A DNA stretch of 64,000 nt from Maribacter_C sp047345145 (lineage in GTDB: Bacteria > Bacteroidota > Bacteroidia > Flavobacteriales > Flavobacteriaceae): assembly GCF_047345145.1 (NCBI RefSeq), contig NZ_JBLFER010000002.1:496001-560000 (forward strand), in the 5' to 3' direction. Under the pieces are notes generated by a model. It was not told the DNA's origin. It did not search any database and saw nothing but the letters and a program-made list of their open reading frames with translations. Position numbers and translations under genes: made by a program. This document shows positions 1-8,382 of this stretch, one piece after another. Each line of letters begins with the position of its first letter. Position 1 is the first letter of the stretch.

Positions 1-60
1 GGTAAAAATCGAAGTTGGCAGATTAGGTAACTTTGAAGAGATTTTTTTTATTGCGGCCAT
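1..60 (-). CDS. Partial aminotransferase, N-terminus only (YbdL-like, tentative)
   Basis: An ATG on the minus strand at 60 opens a frame that stays open for 20 codons to the window edge. The visible start includes SSKLPNLPTSIFT. This resembles the first residues of YbdL-type PLP-dependent methionine aminotransferases, which begin with a very similar SSKLP-x-x-x-T-x-IFT stretch. That match is from memory and covers only about 13 residues. The gene would lie downstream of the small gene at 134-403 on the same strand. No lysine or PLP-binding part is inside the window, so the assignment is tentative. Confidence 0.4.
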   Translation of the reverse strand, partial: MAAIKKISSKLPNLPTSIFT

Positions 61-133
61 ATTTATTGATGTGAAATCAAAAGTAAGCAATCTGATGATT
101 TATAAAATCGATAAATATTGCAGTTGTCACATA

Positions 134-403
134 TTATAAGAGCTTGTTTAAAAAACGCTTGTCATTTTCAGCTTGTAATTGATGTGCTAAGGCATTATCA
201 AAAGCTACTTTAATAAGTTCTCGAATAGCTTTCGAATTTGAGTATGTAAGACTATTGGTTCTATAGACTACGTCACGAATTGTTGAGAAACTGACACGGG
301 TGTCGGCCGCGACGTTCGCAAAATCATCTTTGGTAGCATTTCTTCTTAATATAGTAGATAGTCTTTCGCTGATGGGTTTTCCGTAGTCTTCTGGTTCAAA
401 CAT
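134..403 (-). CDS. Small putative DNA-binding protein
   Basis: This is an 89-residue protein with an ATG start at 403. Its middle part (about residues 15-65) is helical and polar, with a segment TRVSFSTIRDVVYR that looks like the recognition part of a lambda-repressor-type helix-turn-helix. There is no signal peptide or membrane segment. It is divergent from the XRE/S24 regulator at 600-1301, and the 196-bp gap between them holds several TTACA/TGTAA elements. A role with that regulator is inferred from position only. I do not recognise a named family. Confidence 0.65.
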   Translation of the reverse strand: MFEPEDYGKPISERLSTILRRNATKDDFANVAADTRVSFSTIRDVVYRTNSLTYSNSKAIRELIKVAFDNALAHQLQAENDKRFLNKLL

Positions 404-541
404 TTTTGAAGGGTATCTTTAAGGGATTAGTATTTATTTTTAACTATAGTGGTTTTAGCGTATTTAAAATCTATATTTTAGTTTTACACAGTTAAATTGC
501 GCATTTTGTTATATTTGTTTGTAAACGGATTACAATTATCT

Positions 542-574
542 GTAATATAATTACATATACAACAAAATATGTAA
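542..574. promoter_or_regulatory. Nested palindromes in the divergent control region of the XRE/S24 regulator
   Basis: GTAAT-ATA-ATTAC is a 13-bp palindrome at 542-554. It overlaps a second inverted repeat, TTACATAT (551-558) and ATATGTAA (567-574), separated by 8 bp. Both lie between the two divergent genes, 26-58 bp before the regulator start. A match to the Bacteroidota -7 box, TATATTTG, lies at 510-517 but has no TTG at the right spacing. Autoregulatory operator sites are a reasonable inference, but the region is AT-rich and chance palindromes are possible. Confidence 0.4.
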
Positions 575-599
575 GATTATTACGCAATATTACAATTTT

Positions 600-1301
600 A
601 TGTTTGTATTGAAGCAACTAAGACGAAAAAAAAGAATAAATCAAACTGATTTAGCCAATGCTATTGGGGTTAGCTTACGTACTATTCAGCTTTACGAAAA
701 GAAGAATGCTAACATTCCCATAAAAAATTTAACTAAAATTGCCGAGTATTTTGAAGTCACAATAGCTGAGCTATATTCCCAAGAGGTTAATGAAGAAGAA
801 GTCGTTTATGGGTCGAAATTCCAAAATTCTACTTATTTGATAAAACCTATAGGCACCAAAAAAAATATAATAAGCATTCCTTTGGTAACTTCAGAGAACT
901 ATTCTCAGTATTGCAGAGAGTTTCAAAATGAAGATTTTTTAAGCAAGTTGCCTGTAATAAGTTTTATGATAAAAGATGCAGTGCAAGGTAACTTGATGGC
1001 GTTTGAGATTGTGGGTAGTTCTATGGAAAATGACAGAATAGATGGCATTCTAAATGGCTCAATAGTTCTTGGTAAGGAAGTTCCACTTGAAAATTTAACC
1101 CTAAATGAAAAGTATAAAAACTCCAAGGCTGTAATTATTTATGGGGAAAGTATTTTGTGCAAGGAATTAGTGCGTCATGACGAAAAAAACGAGACAATTA
1201 CATGTCATAGTCTGAATACTTCTCCAGAATATGCAGATTTTGAGATACCCCTGAACCAGATTAAGCAATTCTTTAAAGTAATCAAAAAACAGATGGACTA
1301 G
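600..1301 (+). CDS. XRE-family regulator with C-terminal S24 (LexA/CI-like) domain
   Basis: The 233-residue protein has an N-terminal XRE helix-turn-helix (about residues 1-60, with QTDLANAIGVSLRTIQLYEK) and a C-terminal S24 peptidase-like domain (about 120-230). The VGSSM motif puts a candidate nucleophile at Ser141. Lys188 in LCKEL could be the general base, although the Ser-Lys gap (47) is longer than in LexA. No obvious Ala-Gly cleavage site was found, so self-cleavage is uncertain. Such proteins are DNA-binding repressors, sometimes tied to stress or phage. No phage genes are nearby. Palindromes at 542-574 suggest autoregulation. Confidence 0.85.
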   Translation: MFVLKQLRRKKRINQTDLANAIGVSLRTIQLYEKKNANIPIKNLTKIAEYFEVTIAELYSQEVNEEEVVYGSKFQNSTYLIKPIGTKKNIISIPLVTSENYSQYCREFQNEDFLSKLPVISFMIKDAVQGNLMAFEIVGSSMENDRIDGILNGSIVLGKEVPLENLTLNEKYKNSKAVIIYGESILCKELVRHDEKNETITCHSLNTSPEYADFEIPLNQIKQFFKVIKKQMD

Positions 1302-1330
1302 GTTTTTACAACTACAAAATTAATTAAATG

Positions 1331-1378
1331 AAAAATCCCAAATACCAGCAATTGGAATTTGGGATTTTGGTTTTTTTT
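1331..1378. terminator. Bidirectional intrinsic terminator
   Basis: AAAATCCCAAAT at 1332-1343 pairs perfectly with ATTTGGGATTTT at 1357-1368 over a 13-base loop, and a T run follows at 1371-1378. It lies between the convergent ends of the XRE/S24 regulator and sdhB. The A-rich upstream arm would supply a U tract on the other strand, so it can serve both transcripts. Confidence 0.8.
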
Positions 1379-1392
1379 GGAGTTTGAAAAAC

Positions 1393-2139
1393 CTATCCTT
1401 TCAAACTAGCTCCGTAATATTCTCTGTTCATACGAGCAATATTCTCTAATGAAATTCCTTTCGGGCATTCTACTTCGCATGCTCCAGTGTTGGTACAGTT
1501 ACCAAAACCTTCTAAATCCATTTGGCGAACCATATTTTGAACTCTTTCAGTAGCTTCTACTTGTCCTTGTGGTAGTAAAGCGAATTGTGATACTTTGGCA
1601 GAAGTAAATAACATGGCACTAGCATTTTTACAAGCTGCAACACAAGCGCCGCAACCGATACAAGTGGCTGAATTAAAGGCCGTATCAGCGATATCTTTGC
1701 CAATAGGTATAGCATTCGCATCTAAGGTATTCCCAGAAGTATTGACGGAAACAAAACCACCAGCCTGTTGAATACGATCAAAAGCACTTCTGTCTACAAT
1801 CAAATCTTTAATTACCGGAAAGGCTTTCGCTCTAAAAGGCTCGATTACAATAGTATCTCCATCATTAAAGCTTCTCATGTGCAGCTGACAAACTGTTATC
1901 AGTCTATCTGGGCCATGTGGTTGTCCGTTGATTTGCATTGAGCAAGTCCCACAAATACCCTCGCGACAATCATGGTCGAACTCTATGGGCTCTTCCCCTT
2001 TATTGATTAATTGCTCGTTCAGTACATCTAACATCTCTAAAAAAGACATGTCTTCTTCAATACCCTTTAGAGGATACTCAACCATTTGGCCTTTTGACTT
2101 AGCATCTTTTTGACGCCATATTTTTAGATTCAGTTTCAT
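1393..2139 (-). CDS. sdhB: Succinate dehydrogenase iron-sulfur subunit
   Basis: This 248-residue protein carries electrons from the flavin of SdhA to the membrane cytochrome b subunit in complex II of the TCA cycle. Plant-type [2Fe-2S] ligands are visible in CREGICGTC (Cys58, 63, 66) with Cys84. The ferredoxin-like part has CIGCGACVAAC (Cys160, 163, 166, 170) and then Cys215, Cys221 and Cys225 in CEVECP for the second and third clusters. It is the last gene of sdhCAB, 6 bp after sdhA, and is followed by the terminator at 1331-1378. Confidence 0.97.
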   Translation of the reverse strand: MKLNLKIWRQKDAKSKGQMVEYPLKGIEEDMSFLEMLDVLNEQLINKGEEPIEFDHDCREGICGTCSMQINGQPHGPDRLITVCQLHMRSFNDGDTIVIEPFRAKAFPVIKDLIVDRSAFDRIQQAGGFVSVNTSGNTLDANAIPIGKDIADTAFNSATCIGCGACVAACKNASAMLFTSAKVSQFALLPQGQVEATERVQNMVRQMDLEGFGNCTNTGACEVECPKGISLENIARMNREYYGASLKG

Positions 2140-2145
2140 AGCCTC

Positions 2146-4149
2146 TTATTTATAACTTCTTGTTTTCAGTTCTATGTTTTCGTACTTCAACTCCTCTTTG
2201 TGTAAAACAGCATCCTTAGGTTCACCTTTGTATTCCCATGCCGAAACAAATTTGAAATTTTCATCATCACGAAGCGCTTCTCCTTCAGGAGTTTGATATT
2301 CCTCACGGAAATGCCCTCCACAAGATTCATTTCTAGTTAATGCATCTTTCGCAAATAATTCACCAAGCTCTAAGAAGTCCGCAACACGTCCTGCTTTTTC
2401 AAGTTCTTGGTTTTTCGAATCTGGGCTTCCTGGGATACGAACATTTTCCCAGAAATCAGCTCGCAAGGCTGCAATTTCATCGATTGCTTCTTGCAAATCC
2501 TTGGCATTACGACTCATTCCACATTTGTTCCACATGATTTTACCCAATTTCTTATGGTAATAATCCACGGAATGTTCGCCTTTTCCTCCCATTAATTTCT
2601 CAATGCGATCTCTAACATGTTTTTCCGCTTCGTCAAACTCAGCGGTATCCGTTGAAATAGCACCTGTTCTAATATCGTCAGATAGATAATCACCGATGGT
2701 ATAAGGTAATACAAAATAGCCATCAGCCAAACCTTGCATCAGAGCCGAAGCACCTAGGCGGTTAGCACCGTGATCGCTAAAATTCGCTTCACCAGCCGAG
2801 TAGCATCCAGGGATTGTAGTTTGAAGGTTATAATCAACCCAAAGTCCACCCATGGTATAATGCACCGCAGGATAAATCATCATAGGTGTCTTGTACGGAT
2901 TTTGATCTACGATTTTCTCGTACATCTGGAAAAGGTTTCCATATTTCGCTTCGATAACTTCTTCGCCCAAAGCTCGGATGGTTTTGTCATCGGCATTTTT
3001 CATTCCTGAGGTTAAGGCCTTTTCTGTTCCGTACCTCATGATGGCAGCGCTGAAATCTAAGTAAACAGCTTCGCCTGTTTTATTAACTCCGAAACCGGCA
3101 TCACAACGCTCTTTTGCAGCTCTTGAGGCTACATCACGCGGAACTAAGTTTCCGAAGGCAGGATATCTTCTTTCTAGATAATAATCGCGCTCTCCTTCAC
3201 CAAGTTGAGTCGGCTTTAATTTTCCTTCTCGGATGGCTTGTGCATCTTCAAGACGTTTTGGAACCCAAATACGACCATCATTCCGTAATGATTCTGACAT
3301 CAACGTCAATTTTGATTGATGATCTCCAGAAACAGGAATACAAGTTGGGTGAATTTGCGTAAAACAAGGGTTGGCAAAGAAAGCACCTCTTCGGTGCGCA
3401 CGCCAAGCCGCCATTACGTTACAACCCATCGCGTAGGTAGATAGGAAAAACAGATTTCCATAACCCCCAGTCGCTAATACCACAGCATGCGCGGAATGAC
3501 GTTCAATTTCTCCGGTAACTAGATTTCGCGCAATAATACCTCTAGCTTTTCCATCAACTTTTACCAAGTCAAGCATCTCATGTCGCGTATGAGATTTTAT
3601 CTTTCCTCTTTTAATTTGACGATTCAATGCAGCATAGGCACCTAACAATAGTTGTTGGCCAGTTTGTCCCTTAGCATAAAAAGTTCTGGAAACTAAAACA
3701 CCACCAAAAGAACGGTTGTCTAACAGACCTCCATATTCTCTGGCAAAAGGAACTCCTTGAGCCACACATTGGTCAATGATATTCGTAGAAACTTCAGCCA
3801 AACGATACACATTTGACTCGCGTGACCGATAATCACCGCCTTTTACGGTATCGTAGAAGAGACGATATACACTATCGCCATCACCTTGATAGTTTTTAGC
3901 CGCATTTACCCCTCCTTGAGCAGCAATCGAATGCGCTCGTCGTGGCGAATCTTGATAACAAAATGTCTTTACATTGTATCCTAGTTCTGCTAAAGTAGCA
4001 GCAGCAGAACCTCCAGCCAAACCAGTACCCACAACGATAATGTCGATGTTTCGCTTGTTAGCAGGATTGACAAGGTCTATGTGATTTTTATGATTAGTCC
4101 ATTTATCGGCCAATGGCCCAGCTGGAACTTTTGAATCCATTATGCCCAT
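2146..4149 (-). CDS. sdhA: Succinate dehydrogenase flavoprotein subunit
   Basis: This 667-residue subunit oxidises succinate to fumarate with covalently bound FAD. The dinucleotide-binding motif GTGLAGG is at residues 41-47. The flavinylation motif HSIAAQGG follows, with His73 the likely covalent site. Catalytic-region signatures such as THPTCIP-type residues and the C-terminal RNESCGGHFR are present. Length and motifs fit the Bacteroidota type-B complex II rather than the shorter proteobacterial form. It starts 2 bp after sdhC. A second ATG nine bases downstream (MDSKVP) is an alternative start. Confidence 0.97.
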   Translation of the reverse strand: MGIMDSKVPAGPLADKWTNHKNHIDLVNPANKRNIDIIVVGTGLAGGSAAATLAELGYNVKTFCYQDSPRRAHSIAAQGGVNAAKNYQGDGDSVYRLFYDTVKGGDYRSRESNVYRLAEVSTNIIDQCVAQGVPFAREYGGLLDNRSFGGVLVSRTFYAKGQTGQQLLLGAYAALNRQIKRGKIKSHTRHEMLDLVKVDGKARGIIARNLVTGEIERHSAHAVVLATGGYGNLFFLSTYAMGCNVMAAWRAHRRGAFFANPCFTQIHPTCIPVSGDHQSKLTLMSESLRNDGRIWVPKRLEDAQAIREGKLKPTQLGEGERDYYLERRYPAFGNLVPRDVASRAAKERCDAGFGVNKTGEAVYLDFSAAIMRYGTEKALTSGMKNADDKTIRALGEEVIEAKYGNLFQMYEKIVDQNPYKTPMMIYPAVHYTMGGLWVDYNLQTTIPGCYSAGEANFSDHGANRLGASALMQGLADGYFVLPYTIGDYLSDDIRTGAISTDTAEFDEAEKHVRDRIEKLMGGKGEHSVDYYHKKLGKIMWNKCGMSRNAKDLQEAIDEIAALRADFWENVRIPGSPDSKNQELEKAGRVADFLELGELFAKDALTRNESCGGHFREEYQTPEGEALRDDENFKFVSAWEYKGEPKDAVLHKEELKYENIELKTRSYK

Positions 4150-4151
4150 AC

Positions 4152-4820
4152 TTAGTGAGTTATCTGATTAAAATGGTGATATAAAGCAATGAAAATGAAA
4201 CCTGCCGGAATGACAATAGCATATACTTTAGTAAACGTTTTTATGGCTGATGAATACTTATTATTCACACCCATAGTTTGAAACGAGGAAGCAAAACCAT
4301 GTAATAAATGCAATGCTAACAGAACAAATGAGATAATATAAATTACAGTTCTCCAGAAAGGCTCAAATTTATGAACTGTTTCTTCATGGTATCTTGTAGC
4401 ATCTTCCGGATTGCTTTCGATATACTTGTAGGCCATTTCCGGTAACCAGAAATCGTAAAAGTGAAGTCCTAAGAAAGCCAAGACTACGGCGCCAGAAATC
4501 AACATGTTTCTTGAAATCCAAGGCGCATTGGCACTGCCTTTATAGCTCACATACTTTACCCCCCTAGCGGCTCGATTTTGAAGTTCTAAAACAAAACCCA
4601 TTACGAAGTGGATAATTACACCAGCAATCAAAATAGGCTGAAGTACATATTGCACTAGTGGATTGTAACCCATAAAATGCGACCAAGAATTAAAAGTATC
4701 GGGCGCAATTACGGAGGTTACATTTATTACAAAATGCTGTCCGAGAAAGAAAACCAAGAAAAGACCTGATAAGGCCATGACTACTTTTCGGGCAAGTGAA
4801 GATTTTATCAATGCACTCAT
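4152..4820 (-). CDS. sdhC: Succinate dehydrogenase cytochrome b subunit (type B)
   Basis: This is a single di-heme membrane anchor of about 222 residues with five hydrophobic helices and His residues in or next to them (GQHFVIN, VIIHFVMG, LGLHFYD, ALHLLHG, ALYHHF) for heme ligation. It takes electrons from SdhB to menaquinone. I chose the ATG at 4820, not the in-frame upstream codon at 4871, because the promoter elements at 4841-4871 overlap the longer version and MSALIKSS is the usual family start. First gene of sdhCAB. Confidence 0.95.
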   Translation of the reverse strand: MSALIKSSLARKVVMALSGLFLVFFLGQHFVINVTSVIAPDTFNSWSHFMGYNPLVQYVLQPILIAGVIIHFVMGFVLELQNRAARGVKYVSYKGSANAPWISRNMLISGAVVLAFLGLHFYDFWLPEMAYKYIESNPEDATRYHEETVHKFEPFWRTVIYIISFVLLALHLLHGFASSFQTMGVNNKYSSAIKTFTKVYAIVIPAGFIFIALYHHFNQITH

Positions 4821-4840
4821 TAGTTGTTTATTTAGCTTTA

Positions 4841-4871
4841 CAAAAATACAGCAGAACCAAGTTATTAACAA
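4841..4871 (-). promoter_or_regulatory. sdhCAB promoter (Bacteroidota type)
   Basis: On the minus strand TTG (4871-4869) is followed after 20 bases by TATTTTTG (4848-4841), an exact TAnnTTTG -7 box. The start codon of sdhC lies 20 bases further at 4820. Both elements and the spacing match the consensus known for Bacteroidota housekeeping sigma factor promoters. Confidence 0.75.
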
Positions 4872-5078
4872 ACTTTGAGTGTCTTTAGTATACTATTTGT
4901 ACGGATTTTAAAGAAGGACAAAATAGCGTTTAACATATTGAGCGAAAACGATTGAAATTCTACCTAAAAATTAAACAGTGCTAAAAGTAATTTCATAAAA
5001 GTTTAAAGCTATTTTAAGCGGTATCGATTTTTTGACCGATATTTAGATAAAGAACCAAAAGCCTAGCAAAAACTAACC

Positions 5079-5969
5079 ATGAATATTGGACTTTTATCGG
5101 TCAGCATGAACGTATATTCTACAAAAAGAATAGCCGAAGAAGCTGAAAAATTAGGCCATTATATTGAGCAGATTGACCACACCAAGTGTGTGGTAAAACT
5201 TGGCAAGGGGAAACCTCAAATATTTTATTTAGGTGAAAATATAACCAATGAGTTTGATGCAGTCATACCAAGAATTGGCACAAAAGTAACACGTCACGGC
5301 GCTGCAATTGTAAAGCAATTTGAAATGAACGGAATTTTTAGTACTGCCCGTTCATTGAGTATCACAAGAGCTCGAAACAAAGTTCGAACGCTACAAATTA
5401 TGTCAAGAAAGGGTATTCCCATTCCAGAAACCTTATTTGCAATCAACCCTGATAACATAAGCGAACAAATTGAGATTTTAGGTGGTGTGCCTGTAATCAT
5501 TAAACTTCAGGAAGGAACTCAAGGTTTAGGGGTGATTTTAGCCGAAACTAAAAAATCGGCAAAATCGATAATTGACACCTTTTACAAAATGGATACGAGT
5601 ATTCTAATTCAAGAATATATAGAAGAGTCTAATGGGGAAGACATCCGTATTTTTGTTGTAGGAAATAAAATTGTTGCAAGTATGAAGCGTTCTAGCGAAG
5701 TAGGTGAGTTTCGCTCAAATGTTCATCGAGGGGGTAATACTGAGGTGATTAAGCCGAGCCCTAAAGAACAACAAATCGCTTTGAATGCCACCAAATATCT
5801 TGGCCTTGGAGTTGCTGGCGTTGATTTAATCCGTTCTAAAAAAGGACCTTTATTAATTGAAGTAAATGCATCCCCAGGGTTACAAGGAATTGAAGCTGCA
5901 ACAGGAGTAAATATTGCCAAAGAAATTGTACTATTTGTAGAAAGAAATGGACGTCGTAGAAGAAAATAA
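5079..5969 (+). CDS. rimK: RimK-like ATP-grasp ligase
   Basis: The 296-residue protein is an ATP-grasp carboxylate-amine ligase of the RimK family. In E. coli that family adds glutamates to the C-terminus of ribosomal protein S6. The typical N-terminal domain, the STARSLSITRARNKVRTLQ linker region and the C-terminal Mg/ATP-binding motif EVNASPGLQGIE are visible. It overlaps the next gene, a zinc acyl-hydrolase, by 23 bases, so the two are probably translated together. Substrate in this organism is not shown by the sequence. S6 tailing is the default family inference. Confidence 0.88.
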   Translation: MNIGLLSVSMNVYSTKRIAEEAEKLGHYIEQIDHTKCVVKLGKGKPQIFYLGENITNEFDAVIPRIGTKVTRHGAAIVKQFEMNGIFSTARSLSITRARNKVRTLQIMSRKGIPIPETLFAINPDNISEQIEILGGVPVIIKLQEGTQGLGVILAETKKSAKSIIDTFYKMDTSILIQEYIEESNGEDIRIFVVGNKIVASMKRSSEVGEFRSNVHRGGNTEVIKPSPKEQQIALNATKYLGLGVAGVDLIRSKKGPLLIEVNASPGLQGIEAATGVNIAKEIVLFVERNGRRRRK

Positions 5970-6915
5970 AGATATCGTTGTTGGAGGGCAAACCGTTTCT
6001 CCGGGAGAGGATAAACTTCTGAAAATCAGTATTGATAGACTGCCAACGGGCACGTTGATAGACATTCCAGTTTATGTTTTTAATGCTAAAAAACCTGGGC
6101 CAACCGTTTTGGTGCAGGCAGGTTTGCATGGCGATGAGATAAATGGCATTGAGATTGTACGTCGTATGCTAGCAGAAAAAAGACTTCGAGTTAATAAAGG
6201 AGCTGTAATTGCCGTGCCTATTCTAAATATCTTCGGATTTATTCATTTTTCTAGAGACGTTCCTGATGGAAAAGATGTAAATCGGAGTTTTCCTGGAACC
6301 AAAACAGGTTCAATGGCAAGCAGGATGGCTTATCACTATGTTACCGAAATCATGCATCAAATCGACTTAGGCATCGATTTGCATACCGGAGGAGGACAAA
6401 GACATAACTTCCCTCAAATAAGATATACAGCAGAAGACGAAAAAAGTGCAGAGCTAGCCGAAATCTTTAATGCGCCCATATCTTTTCCTTCAAAACTGAT
6501 TAAAGGCTCATTTCGAAATGCTGCTTTCCGAATGAATAAACCGACGGTTGTCTTTGAAGCAGGAGAAAGTATGCGTTTTGATGATTATTCTATTATGGAG
6601 GGAATGCAAGGTATTTTGAATGTTTTAAAACACTTCGGAATGACCAGCAATTCAGAACCTGAATATGTTGAACGAAACAAAACGATTCATTTAAGTAATA
6701 GGAGATGGTTACGCGCTCCAACCGCAGGAATGTTTATACCTAAAATCACCAATGGAAGTGAGATTTCAAAAGGACAAATTTTAGGTATTGTAACTGACAC
6801 TTTTGCTAAACGAACCAAACAAATCAAGGCGCCATTTGATGGATATATTTGCTGTGTTAATCATCAAGCAGTGGTCAATCAAGGAGAGGCTCTTTTTCAT
6901 GTTGGAATGACCTAA
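5947..6915 (+). CDS. Succinylglutamate desuccinylase/aspartoacylase-family zinc hydrolase
   Basis: The 322-residue protein belongs to the M14-related AstE/AspA family. The zinc-binding signature GLHGDEINGIEIVRR and a second motif DLHTGGGQRHNF supply His, Glu and His ligands. The C-terminal part is the beta domain seen in aspartoacylase-like enzymes. The start overlaps rimK by 23 bases. This family occurs beside RimK-type ligases in many bacteria, suggesting opposite or consecutive steps on the same amide-linked product. The actual substrate is unknown. Confidence 0.85.
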   Translation: MDVVEENKDIVVGGQTVSPGEDKLLKISIDRLPTGTLIDIPVYVFNAKKPGPTVLVQAGLHGDEINGIEIVRRMLAEKRLRVNKGAVIAVPILNIFGFIHFSRDVPDGKDVNRSFPGTKTGSMASRMAYHYVTEIMHQIDLGIDLHTGGGQRHNFPQIRYTAEDEKSAELAEIFNAPISFPSKLIKGSFRNAAFRMNKPTVVFEAGESMRFDDYSIMEGMQGILNVLKHFGMTSNSEPEYVERNKTIHLSNRRWLRAPTAGMFIPKITNGSEISKGQILGIVTDTFAKRTKQIKAPFDGYICCVNHQAVVNQGEALFHVGMT

Positions 6916-6940
6916 AATTGTTGACTTAATACTTACCAAA

Positions 6941-7390
6941 TTAACAGTCAGTACCAGTATATTCGCAATTGGGTGAATCTTTTACCTTAACTTTTACCAC
7001 GTATTCCATACAATCGAAATCTTCTTCAGTATTAATTTCATCACTGCTAATTTTTATTATAATAGTTTCATCTATACCAACAGCTCCTGGCGATGATATC
7101 GTTACAATTTCGACTGCCGCTCCGCTTTTTGCATAACGGCCTTCTATTGAAATTTCTTCCTTTTCGGTCTTAATACTTTTAAGAGTAAAGAAATAATCAC
7201 CCAATTCAGCTTCTTCGGTTACCTCATCAGCCGTAATTCGGTTGACACTAACTAGTTCAACATTACAATTTGCGGGTACCATATCAACACCAGAACCAGT
7301 AGGTCTGTCGACAACAACAGAAGATTCTTTCTTGTCACAGCCTGAAAATATAATAGATAAAATTACAAGAAAGGTATAGATTTTATTCAT
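6941..7390 (-). CDS. Lipoprotein of unknown function divergent from LytTR regulator
   Basis: This 149-residue protein has an N-terminal signal with lipobox (IIFSGC, Cys18), so it is probably anchored in the envelope. The mature part is mostly beta strand with a C-terminal cysteine-containing segment (NCEYTGTDC) that could form disulfides. I recognise no family. It is transcribed away from the LytTR response regulator, and the shared 212-bp gap contains the 21-bp-spaced TGTGAA repeats. It may therefore be a target of that regulator, but this is inference. Confidence 0.75.
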   Translation of the reverse strand: MNKIYTFLVILSIIFSGCDKKESSVVVDRPTGSGVDMVPANCNVELVSVNRITADEVTEEAELGDYFFTLKSIKTEKEEISIEGRYAKSGAAVEIVTISSPGAVGIDETIIIKISSDEINTEEDFDCMEYVVKVKVKDSPNCEYTGTDC

Positions 7391-7476
7391 TACAACTTTG
7401 AGTTTTAAAATTTTGATAAAAGTATATTATAAACTCTAACCTGCTTTTTAATTGAATGGAGGGTGTCTTTTTTTGA

Positions 7477-7503
7477 TGTGAATCGACCTTTTCTTGCTGT
7501 GAA
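7477..7503 (+). promoter_or_regulatory. Paired TGTGAA direct repeats, putative LytTR operator
   Basis: TGTGAA occurs at 7477-7482 and again at 7498-7503, exactly 21 bp apart, so both copies face the same side of the helix. LytTR-type regulators bind pairs of short direct repeats about two turns apart. The site lies 100 bp before the LytTR response regulator and 87 bp from the divergent lipoprotein start. The same arrangement recurs three times at 36774-37375. A -7-like TATTTTG is at 7551-7557. Confidence 0.55.
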
Positions 7504-7602
7504 AGTATTTTTAAAAGTGCTGTAAGTTCAGAAGAAAGAATAGGGAAGACTATTTTGTATAAATTGTAGTCGAAGGTTAAATATTTTTTAAAAGCCCCTA
7601 AC

Positions 7603-8382
7603 ATGAAGGAAGAAATAATCTCTGTACTTATTGTTGATGATGAACCGTTAGCTAGAAAACGCATGCAAAGATTATTGAATGGAGTTGATAAAATTAAAAT
7701 CGAAGGAATTGTTGGAACAGGAAGAGAGGCTATTCGTAAAATAAACTCTTTTCGATTTGACATTGTTTTTTTAGATATTCAATTGAAAGATATGACTGGG
7801 TTTCAGGTTTTAAAATCATTGAACCAAATACCTCCTTTGGTAATATTTGTTACAGCGTTTGATTCCTATGCTATAAAGGCTTTTGAAGTATGTGCATTTG
7901 ATTATTTATTAAAACCATATACTGAGAAACGCTTTTATAAGTCATTGCAGAATGCAATTGCCAATTTAGAAAAGGGAAAAAAGAAGGAGCTGGGAAAAAC
8001 AATAACAGAACTACTTGACACAATGGGTCTCAATTCCAAAGCTTTGTACAAAAGTCGGATTCCTATCCCAGATAAGAAAAAAACTCTTTTTGTGAGTACT
8101 AAAGAAATACGATATATAAAGGCTTCTAATTATTACATTGAGATATATAGTGAAGAATCGAAATATGTGTTGAGAGATTCAATGCATAGTATCTTAGAAG
8201 GATTAGATCCAGTAGTTTTTACAAGAATTCATAGATCAAGTATTGTTAATCTGACCTATATCGTTGAATTAGTCTACTCGAGCTTTGGAGAGCTTGATGT
8301 AAAAATGCCAGATGGGGTATTACTTCGAGTAAGTAAAGGATACCGAAAAGGGTTTCTAAAAAAAGTTGGTATCAAGGAATGA
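7603..8382 (+). CDS. LytTR-family response regulator
   Basis: The 259-residue protein has an N-terminal receiver domain and a C-terminal LytTR DNA-binding domain (about residues 155-255). Receiver residues are visible: acidic pair Asp12-Asp13, phosphoacceptor Asp58 in FLDIQLKD, and a conserved Lys in KPYTEKR. The C-terminal part has the LytTR pattern from RIPIPDKKKTLFVSTKEIRY to the IHRSSIVNL motif. Its stop overlaps the start of the sensor kinase (ATGA), so the pair is coupled. Direct repeats upstream suggest it controls its own promoter. Confidence 0.93.
   Translation: MKEEIISVLIVDDEPLARKRMQRLLNGVDKIKIEGIVGTGREAIRKINSFRFDIVFLDIQLKDMTGFQVLKSLNQIPPLVIFVTAFDSYAIKAFEVCAFDYLLKPYTEKRFYKSLQNAIANLEKGKKKELGKTITELLDTMGLNSKALYKSRIPIPDKKKTLFVSTKEIRYIKASNYYIEIYSEESKYVLRDSMHSILEGLDPVVFTRIHRSSIVNLTYIVELVYSSFGELDVKMPDGVLLRVSKGYRKGFLKKVGIKE

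Noticed and set aside
2..139. Open plus-strand frame from the left edge
   Set aside because: It overlaps both the supported minus-strand start at 60 and the end of the gene at 134-403, and its translation looks random.
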